From positions 310,001-374,000 of the forward strand of contig NZ_BDCC01000012.1 of NCBI RefSeq assembly GCF_001613305.1: 64,000 nucleotides of DNA, in the 5' to 3' direction. This document shows, piece by piece, positions 32,411 to 42,367 of this stretch. Every line of letters starts with the position of its first letter. The stretch's first letter is position 1. Below the pieces are notes generated by a model that was not told where the DNA came from, ran no database searches, and saw only the letters and a program-made list of their open reading frames with translations. Both the position numbers and the translations under genes were made by a program. Source of the stretch: Nocardia vaccinii NBRC 15922. GTDB taxonomy: Bacteria > Actinomycetota > Actinomycetes > Mycobacteriales > Mycobacteriaceae.

Positions 32411-34243
32411 TCAGAACCCGCTCTCGCCGAGGGTCATGACATCGGTGTCGATATCGGCGATGACCGCGTGATCGGCGGCCAGTCGCGGCAGCACCTGCCG
32501 GGCGAAGAACGCCGCCACCGCGACCTTGCCCTCGTAGAATGCGCGATCGGCGCCCTCGGGGGCCGAATCCAGTGCGGACAGTGCTGTTTCCGCCCCGACG
32601 ACGAGGCGCCAGGCCACCAATAGATCCCCGACGGCGAGCAGGAAGGCGACCGAGCCCAGGCCGACCTTGTACAGCTCGGTAGGCTTCTCGGCGGCGCCCA
32701 GCAGATAGCCGGTCAGGGCGCCGGCCATGTCCTGCACCCGGTCCGCTGCGGTCGACAGCAGATCCTTCGTCACCTTCAGCCGCGGGTGGTTATCGGATTG
32801 CGTTGTCTCGCGGACCTTTCCGAGTACGTGCCCCAAGGCGACGCCGCGGTCGCGGGCGATCTTGCGGAAGAAGAAGTCCTGCGCCTGGATCGCGGTGGTG
32901 CCCTCGTACAGCGAGTCGATCTTCGCGTCCCGGATGTACTGCTCGATCGGGTAGTCCTGCAGATAGCCGGATCCGCCCAGGGTCTGCAGCGATTCGGCGA
33001 GATATCGGTAGGCCCGCTCGGAGCCGACGCCCTTGACGATCGGCAGCAGCAGATCGTTGACCCGGGCCGCCAGTTCGGGATCGACGCCCGAGATATGCTG
33101 GGCCACAACGTCGTCCTGATGCCCCGCGGTGTAGAGGTAGATCGAGCGCAGACCCTCGGCGTAGGCCTTCTGCAGCAGCAGCGAGCGCCGCACGTCCGGG
33201 TGCCGGATGATGCTCACCTTCGGTGCGGTCTTGTCGGCCATCTGGGTCGGATCGGCGCCTTGCACGCGGGTCCTGGCGTACTCCAGGGCCGTCAGATAAC
33301 CGGTGGACAGGGTGGCGATAGCCTTGGTGCCCACCATCATCCGGGCCTGCTCGATCACCCTGAACATCTGCGCGATACCGTTGTGCCGCTCGCCGATCAG
33401 CCAGCCCTTTGCCGGGACCCCATGCCCGCCGAAGGTCAGCTCACAGGTCGCCGACGCCTTGAGCCCCATCTTGTGCTCGACATTGGTGACGAAGACGCCG
33501 TTGCGCTCACCGAGCTCACCGGATTGCAGATCGAAGTGGTACTTCGGCACGAAGAACAGCGACAGGCCCTTGGTGCCCGACTCGGCGCCCTCGGGCCGAG
33601 CCAACACCATATGCACGATGTTCTCGAACAGATCGTCCGAATCCGCGCCCGTGATGAATCGCTTGACGCCCTCGATGTGCCACGAACCGTCTTCCTGCCG
33701 AACGGCTTTCGTGCGTCCGGCACCGACGTCGGAGCCCGCGTCCGGCTCGGTGAGCACCATGGTCGCGCCCCAGTTCCGCTCCGTCATCAACGTGGCCCAG
33801 TGCCGCTGCTGTTCGGTGCCGATGCCGTGGACGATATCGGCCATCATGGAACCGGCGAGATACATGTGCGCGGCCGGCTGCGCGCCGAGGATGAATTCGG
33901 TCAGCGCCCAGGCGAGCATGGACGGCGCGGGGACGCCGCCGATCTCCTCCGCCTTGCCGACCCGCCACCAGTCGGCGTCGTGCCAGGCCCGCACCGCCTT
34001 CTTGAACCCCTCCGGCAGCCGCACCGAGTGGCTCTGCGGATCGAAAACCGGTGGCGTGCGATCGGTTTCGGCGAATGGCGCGGCAACCGGGCCCTCGGCC
34101 AGCCGGGCAGCCTCGGCCAGCATCGACCGTACGGTGTCACCGTCCAGGTCACCGAAGGCGCCCGACGCCAGCACGGCATCGAGTCCATACACCTCGAACA
34201 GGTTGAATTCGAGATCGCGCACGTTGCTCTTGTAATGACTCAC
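32411..34243 (-). CDS. fadE5: Acyl-CoA dehydrogenase, FadE5-like
   Basis: 610 aa, GTG 34243. The N-terminus [20 protein letters not shown] and many blocks ([80 protein letters not shown]) are nearly those I recall for Mycobacterium tuberculosis FadE5, a broad-range acyl-CoA dehydrogenase of the long (about 610 aa) type. The catalytic Glu lies in [10 protein letters not shown]. It acts in beta-oxidation in the cytosol. Two copies of a 21-bp palindromic element sit between it and the double-TetR gene, suggesting control by that or another TetR protein. Confidence 0.93.
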   Translation of the reverse strand: MSHYKSNVRDLEFNLFEVYGLDAVLASGAFGDLDGDTVRSMLAEAARLAEGPVAAPFAETDRTPPVFDPQSHSVRLPEGFKKAVRAWHDADWWRVGKAEEIGGVPAPSMLAWALTEFILGAQPAAHMYLAGSMMADIVHGIGTEQQRHWATLMTERNWGATMVLTEPDAGSDVGAGRTKAVRQEDGSWHIEGVKRFITGADSDDLFENIVHMVLARPEGAESGTKGLSLFFVPKYHFDLQSGELGERNGVFVTNVEHKMGLKASATCELTFGGHGVPAKGWLIGERHNGIAQMFRVIEQARMMVGTKAIATLSTGYLTALEYARTRVQGADPTQMADKTAPKVSIIRHPDVRRSLLLQKAYAEGLRSIYLYTAGHQDDVVAQHISGVDPELAARVNDLLLPIVKGVGSERAYRYLAESLQTLGGSGYLQDYPIEQYIRDAKIDSLYEGTTAIQAQDFFFRKIARDRGVALGHVLGKVRETTQSDNHPRLKVTKDLLSTAADRVQDMAGALTGYLLGAAEKPTELYKVGLGSVAFLLAVGDLLVAWRLVVGAETALSALDSAPEGADRAFYEGKVAVAAFFARQVLPRLAADHAVIADIDTDVMTLGESGF

Positions 34244-34345
34244 GGAGCCAATGCCTTTCGAGAATGAGTGGGGTGCCGGGCGGGACGCGACGATGGGACG
34301 TCGCCCGGCCACACTCTGCGGCAGCCGCCAGCCGTTGGCAATCAG

Positions 34346-34443
34346 AAGTTAATGACCACTAAGTAAATACGCGCAGACAATCCGCATCAGGATGCGCAGA
34401 TAGCAGGACAATTGAAGGCCATAAGTTAATGGCCGCTAAGTGA
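34346..34443 (-). promoter_or_regulatory. Paired TetR-type operator elements upstream of fadE5
   Basis: Two 21-bp copies, 34346-34366 (core TTAATGACCACTAA) and 34423-34443 (core TTAATGGCCGCTAA), differ at three positions and each has imperfect dyad symmetry A-TTA-TG / CA-TAA-T. They are 77 bp apart in the 209-bp gap between the double-TetR gene and fadE5. Spacing and form resemble sites of TetR lipid regulators such as KstR or FasR. The binding protein is not known. Confidence 0.6.
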
Positions 34444-34452
34444 TGCAAATCA

Positions 34453-35658
34453 CTACACGGTCAGTCGGGGTCCGATCGGAGCCGATTGGATGCACTCGCC
34501 GACCACGACCAGGACATCGACCAGATCTGCGCGGTGTCGTAGCCTCGGATTGCGGACGGCATCAATGACCACGGTGGCGGCGGCACGGATCAGTACGCGC
34601 GCCACCGGCGGCGGCACGTCGGGCCGGACGGCCTGCAACATGCGGCCCCACTGGGCGATCCCGTCCAAGCGCACCCGACGGTACCGCTGCACCGCGTCGC
34701 GGGGCAGATGCCGCGTCTCGCTGACGGTGATCGCGAGCAGATCCGGTTCGTCGGCGCCGAAACGGGCGAAACTGCGCATCAGCGATCGCATCGATTCCTC
34801 GGCGCTGCGCCCCTCGGCGACGGCCCGCGCCAGCATCAGGCGCATCCATTCGTCCTGCCGGCGCACGATCTGGTCCAGCAGGTCGGCCTTGCTCGAAAAG
34901 TGGTGGTACAGAGCGGGTCCCGAAACACCCACGGCCGCGCCGATGTCCTCGATCCCGACCGCGGCGAATCCGCGCGTGCTGAACAACCGCGCCGCCTCCG
35001 CGAGCATCCGCTCGGACCGCAGCGCCCGATCCAGTTCCGTATTACCGGCCTCGGTACGCACCTGCCGCGCCTGACTACCGGTCACCGGTTCGGGCAGCCG
35101 GGCGGAAACCACCGCCGCGACGGCAGCGTCGAGCACCTGAGCCGCCATCGGCGGCGGCAACTCGGCGCGGTGATACGACGGGCTCACCGCCACCGAGAGC
35201 ACGCACCAACTCAGCAGCTCGGCATCCGCGCGAGTCAGTTCCGGGCGGCGCGCCAGGATCCAGCGCCGCAGATACCCGGTGAGCCGTACGACGCGAACCA
35301 GCACGGCGGCCCGGTCCGCGGGTGCCAGATTCCGGAACTCCAGCTGCCACAGTCGCGGCAACCCCCGTAGTTCCAGCGCGACCCGAACCAACTCGACCGG
35401 CACGGCGTCGGCGCGGCCACCGGACCGGGCGGCCGCCGCAAGCCGGGTCAGGGTGTCGTCCAACCCGACCAGCAGGCACTGGCCCAGCAGTTGCTGCTTG
35501 TTGCGGAAATGCCGGTACACCGCCGTCGCCGAAATACCCACGGCCGCCGCGATATCCGCCATCGACGTGCCGTGATAGCCGTTGTGTGCGAAAGCGTCGA
35601 CCGCGGCGTCGAGGATCATGCCGCGCCGGTTCGGTGGCCGCCTGCTCGTAGTGCTCAT
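34453..35658 (-). CDS. Double TetR transcriptional regulator (Mce3R-like architecture)
   Basis: 401 aa from ATG 35658, overlapping the MFS stop. Two full TetR units are fused: the first helix-turn-helix is ILDAAVDAFAHNGYHGTSMA with VGISATAVYRHFRNKQQLLG (about 15-62), the second [20 protein letters not shown] with VGVSGPALYHHFSSKADLLD (about 220-268), each followed by a helical ligand domain. Such tandem TetR proteins are known in mycobacteria (Mce3R) where they control lipid genes. Neighbours are an upstream coupled MFS pump and downstream fadE5. Paired operators lie directly after the gene. Confidence 0.9.
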   Translation of the reverse strand: MSTTSRRPPNRRGMILDAAVDAFAHNGYHGTSMADIAAAVGISATAVYRHFRNKQQLLGQCLLVGLDDTLTRLAAAARSGGRADAVPVELVRVALELRGLPRLWQLEFRNLAPADRAAVLVRVVRLTGYLRRWILARRPELTRADAELLSWCVLSVAVSPSYHRAELPPPMAAQVLDAAVAAVVSARLPEPVTGSQARQVRTEAGNTELDRALRSERMLAEAARLFSTRGFAAVGIEDIGAAVGVSGPALYHHFSSKADLLDQIVRRQDEWMRLMLARAVAEGRSAEESMRSLMRSFARFGADEPDLLAITVSETRHLPRDAVQRYRRVRLDGIAQWGRMLQAVRPDVPPPVARVLIRAAATVVIDAVRNPRLRHRADLVDVLVVVGECIQSAPIGPRLTV

Positions 35659-37241
35659 CAATGCCGAGTGTCCTCGACGCGCCCGCGACCGGGCGGGCCC
35701 GGGGCGTGCCGGCCGGGCATCAGCAGATAGGCCGCTATGGCCATGACCAGCGGCAGGAGGCTCACGGTCAGCATGGTGAGCCGCAGTCCGCCGGAGAAGT
35801 CCAGCCCGAGGTCCAGCCCGGCCGCCTGCCGCAGCAGATTCGGGTCGTATCCGGTACTCCCCGGGCTGAACGCCATCCCGCTGCGCACGGCATCAACGGC
35901 GTGTTCGGCCTGGTGCACGGACAACCCGCGTGACTTCGCGTCCGCCAGCCATTTCCGCTGGAAGAAGAACCTGAGCAGCAGCAGATAGACGGTGGGCCCG
36001 AGGGCATAGCCGGTCATCCCGAAGGCCAGCTGTGTGGAGGCCACAGTGCCGGAATGCCCGGGCGGGGCCTGGGAGAGAACTGCCTCGGAGACCGCTGTGG
36101 AGGTGACCAGCGATCCCAGATTGCACAGCCATACAGCCACCACGAGCAACCACAGCGCCATCGTAGGACTGGCGGTAGCCGCCAGCAGCAGTCCGCTGGC
36201 CGCCAACAAGAGCAGTCCGGCCACCATCACGGGCCGCGGGGTGTATTTCCCGACCACGCGCCCCGCCAGGATCACGGCACCGGCAATCAACAGTGTGCCG
36301 GGCAGATACAGCAGCCCGATCGCCTCGGGGGACAACGACAGCACCCGGGCGCCGAACTGGCCCAGGACAATGCCCAGCCCCGCGGCGAGAAAATTCAGTG
36401 CGAGTGCCGCGGCCAGTGCCACAACGAATGCGGAACTGCGGAACAGCGCCAGGTCCAAGGCTGGTTCGGGGGTGCGGCGCTCATGGAGCACGAAAAGCAC
36501 GGCAGCGGCTGCGCTGAACACCAGTGTCAGCCAGGTCTGCGGCCGGGAGATGCCATTCTGCGCCGCCGCGAGGCCGATGACGAGGGTCAGCAGGGTCACA
36601 CCGACCAGGCTGATTCCTGTCACGTCGAGCCGCCGGCGCTGTGCGACGGGAGTCTCCGGGACGTACCGGGCCGTCAACCCGAGCGAGACCAGGGACAACA
36701 ACGGGGCGACCAGGAACAGAAACCGCCAGCCGCCGACCGCCACGACCCAACCCGTGAACGCGGGGATGACCCCGCACAGGACCATTTCGACAGCGACGAA
36801 AACACCGATGGCCGCCGGCCGCTTCTGCTCCGGCACCGAGGTCTTCAGCAGGGCCAGCGGCCCGCCCAGGAGCGCAGCCATTCCCAGTCCGTCCAAGGCG
36901 CGCATTGCCAGCAGGTAGCCGTAGCCGGGGAGGAATAGGGTCGCCAGGTTGACTGCCGTGACGACGCCCAGTCCCAGCATCAGCAGACGCTTGAGCCCGA
37001 ACGCGTCCCCGAGATTGCCCGCGCCGAGGACAGCGGCGGCCATGACGAGCGTCGCCATACCGCTCGTCAACCCGACGAATTGCGGCGGCACGTAGAAAGC
37101 GCGGCTCACCTGCGGCAGATTCAGGCTCAGCACCAGCGGGTCGGCCACCGTGACGGTGAAGGCGGTGGCGAGTCCGAGGATGACCGCCAGGGGTGTTGCG
37201 TCGGCCTGTGATCGTGCCGTCGGCACCGCGAACACCTCCAT
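35658..37241 (-). CDS. DHA2-type MFS transporter
   Basis: 527 aa with about 14 hydrophobic segments. Typical blocks are DPLVLSLNLPQVSRAFYVPP, NLGDAFGLKRLLMLGLGVVT (loop 2-3), RALDGLGMAALLGGPLALLK and VFVAVEMVLCGVIPAFTGWV. It is likely a proton-driven exporter of lipophilic compounds. The stop codon overlaps the start of the double-TetR gene (ATGA), so pump and regulator are co-translated. The TTG at 35661 is not needed as start of the regulator. Confidence 0.88.
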   Translation of the reverse strand: MEVFAVPTARSQADATPLAVILGLATAFTVTVADPLVLSLNLPQVSRAFYVPPQFVGLTSGMATLVMAAAVLGAGNLGDAFGLKRLLMLGLGVVTAVNLATLFLPGYGYLLAMRALDGLGMAALLGGPLALLKTSVPEQKRPAAIGVFVAVEMVLCGVIPAFTGWVVAVGGWRFLFLVAPLLSLVSLGLTARYVPETPVAQRRRLDVTGISLVGVTLLTLVIGLAAAQNGISRPQTWLTLVFSAAAAVLFVLHERRTPEPALDLALFRSSAFVVALAAALALNFLAAGLGIVLGQFGARVLSLSPEAIGLLYLPGTLLIAGAVILAGRVVGKYTPRPVMVAGLLLLAASGLLLAATASPTMALWLLVVAVWLCNLGSLVTSTAVSEAVLSQAPPGHSGTVASTQLAFGMTGYALGPTVYLLLLRFFFQRKWLADAKSRGLSVHQAEHAVDAVRSGMAFSPGSTGYDPNLLRQAAGLDLGLDFSGGLRLTMLTVSLLPLVMAIAAYLLMPGRHAPGPPGRGRVEDTRH

Positions 37242-37278
37242 ATTTCTTCCCGGCTTCCGAGCCGGTCGGGACTGGGCA

Positions 37279-38061
37279 TCATCCTGGCGAGAAGGTCACC
37301 ACCAGAACGTCGCGATACGCAGGATGACCCCGATCCACCGGATACACCGGCGACACGCTGTGCAGGGTGCGACGGTCGTCCGCCAGCAGCAAGGTTCCCG
37401 GCTCGCTGAGCGTGGTCGTCAGCAGCCGTCTCCCGGCAGTATCGAACACCGAACTCTCTCCGCCGACAGCGTTCTGCCGTCCGATGAGAAGCGAAGACAC
37501 CAGGGTGACGCCGTCCCGGTGTCGGCCCTCCGGTGTGGGCAGTCCATGCGCGTCTGCCGAGGCCCGCACGCGGAAAGGATGCACCTTCGCGTTCCACACC
37601 GCCGGATCGTCCAGGACTGCCGCGATCCGTGCCAGCAGTGGCAGCAGAGCCCGGAACAGGGTTGCGGACACGAAGGAATCGGTCAGCGGCTCGAAGATGC
37701 GATTCACGCCGATATAGAGCGGATTGCTGTCATCCGGCTGCACGAAGGACTGCTCATGAGGCAGCGGTACGAACTCCCCCTTCGCCGCTCGGATAGCGAA
37801 GCGTCCATAACGTCGCAGCCTGCACGTGCCTTGGTCGGATGCGTAACCGTCCGGGCACAGCCTGTCCCAGTGGGTACGAAAACGATCCCACGCCCGCTCA
37901 TCCACCCCGAGGCACGATGTCGTGACATGCGCGGGCATGAGATGGACACCGTCGCAGACCAGCGCCTGCCGGGCGGCCTCTACCGGGTGGCCCGCGTGCG
38001 AACCCGGCTCGGGTGCCGGCGGCTTCGTCACCTGCTCTACCCCGTCGGTCATCTTGTTCAC
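37279..38061 (-). CDS. 2OG-Fe(II) dioxygenase-family protein (IDO-like)
   Basis: 260 aa; GTG 38061 is chosen because GCAGGG lies 6-11 bp before it, ATG 38052 being an alternative. The metal triad appears as His-x-Asp in PTPEGRHRDGVTLVSSLLIG and a distal His in RRTLHSVSPVYPVD, with DVLVVTFSPG closing the fold. This arrangement fits the 2OG-Fe family that includes bacterial L-isoleucine 4-hydroxylase. It would hydroxylate a free amino acid or small acid using 2-oxoglutarate. The gene follows the MFS pump in opposite transcription order and has no obvious operon partner. Confidence 0.75.
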   Translation of the reverse strand: MNKMTDGVEQVTKPPAPEPGSHAGHPVEAARQALVCDGVHLMPAHVTTSCLGVDERAWDRFRTHWDRLCPDGYASDQGTCRLRRYGRFAIRAAKGEFVPLPHEQSFVQPDDSNPLYIGVNRIFEPLTDSFVSATLFRALLPLLARIAAVLDDPAVWNAKVHPFRVRASADAHGLPTPEGRHRDGVTLVSSLLIGRQNAVGGESSVFDTAGRRLLTTTLSEPGTLLLADDRRTLHSVSPVYPVDRGHPAYRDVLVVTFSPG

Positions 38062-38203
38062 GGGGTGCCCTGCCTTCCGATGGGTACTGTTCGGCAGTCT
38101 GCTCTTTCCCGTAGTGTGCGCTTTCCCGCTGCCGCAACCAAGCCTCGAGCAGCAAAGATGCCGAATACCGCGTCGAATACACGGCAATGGGTAATCATCG
38201 AGC

Positions 38204-38599
38204 ATGACCAGCGACGCAGCCTCGAGCCCGGATACTCCCCCGCGGACATCCGCCGCCCCGGAGTCGCCCGCGATCCCGGAACCTGCCACCGGCTCGAAAC
38301 CGCCCGCAGTCCCGGACACGACGAGGCCCGACACCACCACCCGCCCACGGACGCGGTCATTGGGGACGCGTGTCGGATACGCCTGGACCAGCCTGGTGGC
38401 GGCCGCGATCATCGGCATCATCCTGCTGATCTTCATCCTGCAGAATCTGAATCAGGTGAAGGTCACGCTGTTCTTCTGGAGTTTCTCGCTGCCGCTGGGC
38501 GTGACCATCCTGCTGTCCCTGATCGCCGGATCGCTGGTGATGAGCCTGGCGGGCGGCTGGCGAATCCTGCAGCTGCGCCGCGCGGCCAAACGCCCCTGA
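38204..38599 (+). CDS. LapA/DUF1049-domain membrane protein
   Basis: 131 aa. A 50-residue Pro/Thr/Ser-rich cytosolic lead is followed by two membrane helices (YAWTSLVAAAIIGIILLIFI and TILLSLIAGSLVMSLAGGWR) bracketing NLNQVKVTLFFWSFSLPLG, the conserved LapA domain core. In enterobacteria LapA helps control LpxC; in actinobacteria, which lack LPS, its role is unknown. It converges with the phosphatase gene, leaving only 3 bp between the stops. Confidence 0.85.
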   Translation: MTSDAASSPDTPPRTSAAPESPAIPEPATGSKPPAVPDTTRPDTTTRPRTRSLGTRVGYAWTSLVAAAIIGIILLIFILQNLNQVKVTLFFWSFSLPLGVTILLSLIAGSLVMSLAGGWRILQLRRAAKRP

Positions 38600-38602
38600 G
38601 CG

Positions 38603-40279
38603 CTACCGGCGCACCAGACGCCGATACGTCACCTTGTCGAATTCGCGACCGAACTCGTCGATCGCGATCACGTCCATCTCACTGGAGAACACCCCGGGCC
38701 GAACATCCACACGAATGAACGAGTACCGGCTGTAGCGCACCCGTGACCACTGCACCGCCTCGTACTGCTGCTTCCCGTCGGCGTCCCACAGCCCACTGCG
38801 AGCCACCGAGGTATCGGGCAATTCGTGACCGCGGTAGCTCTCCCCGAACTCGAACTCGCCGTGCGCGGCGCCGCCCCCGCCGACGACGTAGTACACGGTG
38901 CCATCGGTTTCGGGATAGACGATCGCGTTGTCCGCCGCGACCCGTGTCGCGCGGCCGCGGCGGATCGGGTCGGTGCGCTCGAAACAGTGATTGTGCCCCT
39001 GCAACGCCAGATCCACGTCGTAGCGATCGAACAGTTCCGCGAACATCCCGCGCACACCACCGTCGCTCGCCGCGCCCACACCGGTCGCATAGGCGCATTC
39101 GTGGAAGAAGCAGACGATGAAGTCCACGGCCGGATCGGCCCGCTGCGCGGCCAGCGTCCGTTCCAGCCAATTCTTCTGCGCCCCACCGGAATAGCCGAGA
39201 TTCGCCCGATACTGATAGCAGGCCTCGTTGGCATCGAGCGAGAGCACGGCGACGTTGCCGTACCGGAAGGAATACACCGACGGGCAACCGGACGGGCCGT
39301 TGTCGGGCATATCCAGTCGCGCGGTCAGCCCACCGTAGCCGTGTGTGCCGTACACCGCCTCCATATCGTGATTACCGGTGGCGAACATCCACGGCACCCG
39401 TGCGGCACTGCCCTCGATGGCCTGGAAGTAGTTGTCCCAGACGAACGGGTTGTAAGCGTCGATCTTCGGGTTCCGCGAGGTGCCGCTCGGGACGAACCAG
39501 TCCGGCCCACCGCCGTGCGAGGGGTCGGCGTAGCAGATGTCACCGGCCAGAATGTGGAAGTCCGGCCGACAGGCGACGATCTGACGCTGAATCGCAGCGG
39601 CATTGCGCGCTCCCGGCGCATCCCCCTTGCCGTACTTGTTCCGGTACCCGCCGGGGTGCAGCCCCGCGGGCTGTGCGGGAGTGTCGTCGATTCCCTGATC
39701 GCCCATCATGGTGAACCGGAACGGCAGCAGCGCCGCCCGTGAACTCGGCATGGCCGGAGCCGCCGAAGCCACCTCGCTCACGAAACCGTCGGAGGTGCGC
39801 CAGCGGTAGAAATGCGGAATCCGTCCGGGCAGCCCGTCCACGGGCGCGTGCACGTAGAACTGCTCGGCCGCGAGCACTCCGCCGTCCGTGCGCGGAATCT
39901 GGGTGAGCAGATTGCGCACCCGCGCCTCGACGCGCGCACCCAGCGCGGGAGTCGGACCGTGTTCGAGAAAAACCTTGGCGCCACCCGGATTACGCGACAA
40001 CTGCGCGGAGAACCGCAACTGACTCGCCGCATCCGGGCCGAATCCGACATGCCGCCCGGCCACCGCGAGCGGAGCCCCGTCCGCATAGGCGAGCGTGCCG
40101 AAGGAAGAAAATCCCGCCGCCATCGCCGCGGCGGTACTGCCGCGCAGCAACGAACGACGGCTCACCACATGCCGTTTCAGATACGACCGATGCCAGTCGT
40201 ACTGCTCGTCCATCGTCATCCGGGCGGCCAGGGCCGCGGGAATTCCGGTGTCCGGGGCCAGGCCGGGAGGGTTGAGCAT
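38603..40279 (-). CDS. Tat-exported purple acid phosphatase-like metallophosphoesterase
   Basis: 558 aa from ATG 40279; GAAGG lies 10 bp before it, while an upstream ATG (40327) lacks a site. A twin-arginine signal occurs unusually far in, VVSRRSLLRGSTAAAMAAGF (about residues 38-57). Metal ligands follow in order: FTMMGDQGID, FHILAGDICYADPS, MFATGNHDMEAVYG, VCFFHECAY and ALQGHNHCFERT. An N-terminal Fn3-like domain precedes the catalytic part. It should release phosphate outside the cell from organic esters, consistent with a phosphate-scavenging role. Confidence 0.87.
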   Translation of the reverse strand: MLNPPGLAPDTGIPAALAARMTMDEQYDWHRSYLKRHVVSRRSLLRGSTAAAMAAGFSSFGTLAYADGAPLAVAGRHVGFGPDAASQLRFSAQLSRNPGGAKVFLEHGPTPALGARVEARVRNLLTQIPRTDGGVLAAEQFYVHAPVDGLPGRIPHFYRWRTSDGFVSEVASAAPAMPSSRAALLPFRFTMMGDQGIDDTPAQPAGLHPGGYRNKYGKGDAPGARNAAAIQRQIVACRPDFHILAGDICYADPSHGGGPDWFVPSGTSRNPKIDAYNPFVWDNYFQAIEGSAARVPWMFATGNHDMEAVYGTHGYGGLTARLDMPDNGPSGCPSVYSFRYGNVAVLSLDANEACYQYRANLGYSGGAQKNWLERTLAAQRADPAVDFIVCFFHECAYATGVGAASDGGVRGMFAELFDRYDVDLALQGHNHCFERTDPIRRGRATRVAADNAIVYPETDGTVYYVVGGGGAAHGEFEFGESYRGHELPDTSVARSGLWDADGKQQYEAVQWSRVRYSRYSFIRVDVRPGVFSSEMDVIAIDEFGREFDKVTYRRLVRR

Positions 40280-40440
40280 GAGGGAAACCTTCGCGCCGAG
40301 AAGTGGGAACGGATATCCGGGACTCATCCAAGTCGCGCAAGATTACCGACACCCGACAGCCCGATGAACGCGGCCTTCCCGGCCTCGGGGAGGTTTCGGC
40401 GTCGAAGGGATCGACAGGCTGGGCACCCCGCCCGGCGAAT

Positions 40441-41433
40441 TCACAGCAGCGCGGTCAGCACCAACCAGGACACGAATGCCGAGGGCAGCATCGAATCGAG
40501 CCGATCCATGATGCCGCCGTGGCCGGGCAGCAGGGTGCCCATATCCTTGATGCCCAGCTCCCGCTTGATCTGCGATTCGATCAGGTCACCGCAGGTGGCG
40601 ACCAGCACCACCGCAACACCCAGCAGGACGCCGATCATCGAATTCGCCTGCAGCAGCAGGGTTACCGTCAGTAGTCCGCCGATGATGCAGAACACCAGGG
40701 AACCGCCGAATCCCTCCCAGGACTTCTTCGGGCTGATCGCCGGAACCATCGGATGCCGCCCGAACAGCACACCCGCGACATAACCGCCGACGTCCGAACA
40801 GACCACCAGGATCATGAACGTCAGCACCCGCAGATTGCCGCGCGGTTCGGACAACATCAGCACCGCGAACGAGGCCAGCAGCGGAATCCAGGCCAGTACG
40901 AAAACCGTGATCGCGGTGTCGCGCAGGAAATTTCGCGGTGTCGCGGCCAGGCCGTGATCGAACAGCCGCCACGCCATACACACCAGCGCCGTCAGGCCGA
41001 ACGCCCCCGCGACGCCCTGCGCACCGAACGGCCACGCCAGCCAGATCAACGCCTGCCCGCCCAGCAGCAGCGGGATCCGGGGCACCAGCACGTCGGCCTC
41101 GCGTAGCCGTTTGGCGACCTCCCAGGTGGCGATCGCGATGGCGACCGCGACCACGCCGACCAGAATCCTCGGCGCGAACAGCAGGATCGCGATCAGGGAC
41201 AGACCGAGCCCGAAACCGACCGCCAGTGCGGCCGGTAGATTTCGGCCCGCCCGCGAGGACTTGGCCGCCTCGGCCCCGTCGGCCTCGGGCTGCGACTGCT
41301 CCCCCTCAGCGGACGCCTGCTCCGAACCGGCGGGAATCGCCTGGTCCGGTGCGCCGGATCTACCGTCTGCTTCGCTCGCCGGCATGCCCTCGCCGGCCGC
41401 GGCTTGTTCGGCCACGATTGTCCCGTCGCTCAC
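40441..41433 (-). CDS. cdsA: Phosphatidate cytidylyltransferase (CDP-diacylglycerol synthase)
   Basis: 330 aa, GTG 41433. An 60-residue Ala/Glu-rich lead precedes about eight membrane helices. The family signature is present at the end: GDLIESQIKRELGIKDMGTL followed by LPGHGGIMDRLDSM, with the metal-binding Asp residues. It makes CDP-diacylglycerol for all phospholipids, including phosphatidylinositol. It lies in the frr-cdsA-rlmN order of actinobacteria. The start codon falls in the edge of the first of three 80-bp repeats, so the repeat forms its leader. Confidence 0.94.
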   Translation of the reverse strand: MSDGTIVAEQAAAGEGMPASEADGRSGAPDQAIPAGSEQASAEGEQSQPEADGAEAAKSSRAGRNLPAALAVGFGLGLSLIAILLFAPRILVGVVAVAIAIATWEVAKRLREADVLVPRIPLLLGGQALIWLAWPFGAQGVAGAFGLTALVCMAWRLFDHGLAATPRNFLRDTAITVFVLAWIPLLASFAVLMLSEPRGNLRVLTFMILVVCSDVGGYVAGVLFGRHPMVPAISPKKSWEGFGGSLVFCIIGGLLTVTLLLQANSMIGVLLGVAVVLVATCGDLIESQIKRELGIKDMGTLLPGHGGIMDRLDSMLPSAFVSWLVLTALL

Positions 41434-41670
41434 GACTCCGCCTCGCTGGCGCTCGGCTCCGCCGTGCGCGACGCGCGCTGTCTTGTCGGTTCACTCCGCT
41501 TCGCTGCGCTCACGACTCCACCTCGCCGACACTCGGCTCCGCCGTGCGCGACGCGCGCTGTCTTGTCGGTTCACTCCGCTTCGCTACGCTCACGACTCCA
41601 CCTCGCCGACACTCGGCTCCGCCGTGCGCGACGCGCGCTGTCTTGTCGGTTCACTCCGCTTCGCTGCGCT
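41431..41670 (-). repeat. Three tandem copies of an 80-bp repeat upstream of cdsA
   Basis: Units start at 41431, 41511 and 41591 with exact 80-bp period; copies 2 and 3 are nearly identical and copy 1 differs at a few bases. Each unit contains, on the minus strand, GTGAGC followed by AGCGAAGCGGAGTGAACC, so each repeats the start-codon context of cdsA. The period is not a multiple of three. The block fills the frr-cdsA gap and may arise by replication slippage. Confidence 0.9.
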
Positions 41671-41694
41671 CACGTATCCGTCCACTCCGTCCCC

Positions 41695-41722
41695 GCCCCG
41701 GGCAGGCACTCGCGCCCGGGGC
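41695..41722 (-). terminator. GC hairpin after frr
   Basis: GCCCCGGGC (41695-41703) pairs perfectly with GCCCGGGGC (41714-41722) around a 10-base loop, starting 2 bp after the frr stop. No U-tract follows, so it may act as a weak terminator or RNA-stabilising element. Confidence 0.5.
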
Positions 41723-41724
41723 CG

Positions 41725-42282
41725 TCAGACCTCGAGCAGCTCCGATTCCTTGTGCTTGACCAGTTCATCGATCTGCGCCACGTATTTCTGCGTGGTCTTG
41801 TCCAATTCCTTTTCGGCGCGGCCGACTTCGTCCTCGCCCGCCTCGCCGTCCTTCTGGATGCGGTTCAGCTCGTCCATCGTCTTGCGACGCACGTTGCGGA
41901 TGGCGATCTTGGCGTCCTCACCCTTACCCTTGGCCTGCTTGACCAGCTCGCGACGCCGTTCCTCGGTGAGCTGAGGCACCGAGATGCGGATGATGTTGCC
42001 GTCGTTGGTCGGGTTGACGCCCAGGTCCGAGTTGCGGATCGCGGTCTCGATCGCACCCAGCTGAGTGCTCTCGTAAGGCTTGATGACGACCATCCGGGGC
42101 TCGGGCACGTTGATACTCGACACCTGGGTGATCGGGGTCGGCGAGCCGTAGTAGTCGATGACGATGCGCGAGAACATGCTCGGGTTCGCCCGACCGGTGC
42201 GAATGCCTCCGAGGTCGTCCTTCGCCACCCCGACTGCCTTCTCCATCTTCTCCTCGGCGTCGAAGAGTGCTTCCTCAATCAC
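41725..42282 (-). CDS. frr: Ribosome recycling factor
   Basis: 185 aa from GTG 42282, which has GGAGGAAA 6-13 bp upstream and gives the family's normal length; the longer in-frame ATG (42339) would add a lead not seen in RRF. Motifs are [60 protein letters not shown] and [20 protein letters not shown]. It splits post-termination ribosomes together with EF-G. It follows pyrH at 85 bp on the same strand, the conserved pyrH-frr pair. Confidence 0.96.
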   Translation of the reverse strand: MIEEALFDAEEKMEKAVGVAKDDLGGIRTGRANPSMFSRIVIDYYGSPTPITQVSSINVPEPRMVVIKPYESTQLGAIETAIRNSDLGVNPTNDGNIIRISVPQLTEERRRELVKQAKGKGEDAKIAIRNVRRKTMDELNRIQKDGEAGEDEVGRAEKELDKTTQKYVAQIDELVKHKESELLEV

Positions 42283-42367
42283 GACCGTTTCCTCCACAGC
42301 GTTAGTCGTTGTCGGTTCCGGGATCACGAGGGCGGGCATCCGGAGAGGACACCGCTCCCGACGCTCG

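Noticed and set aside
41404..41700. Frames with repeated Ala/Arg/Ser peptides through the 80-bp repeats
   Set aside because: Product of the tandem DNA repeat; period not divisible by three and no start signals. Also not CRISPR: no spacers.
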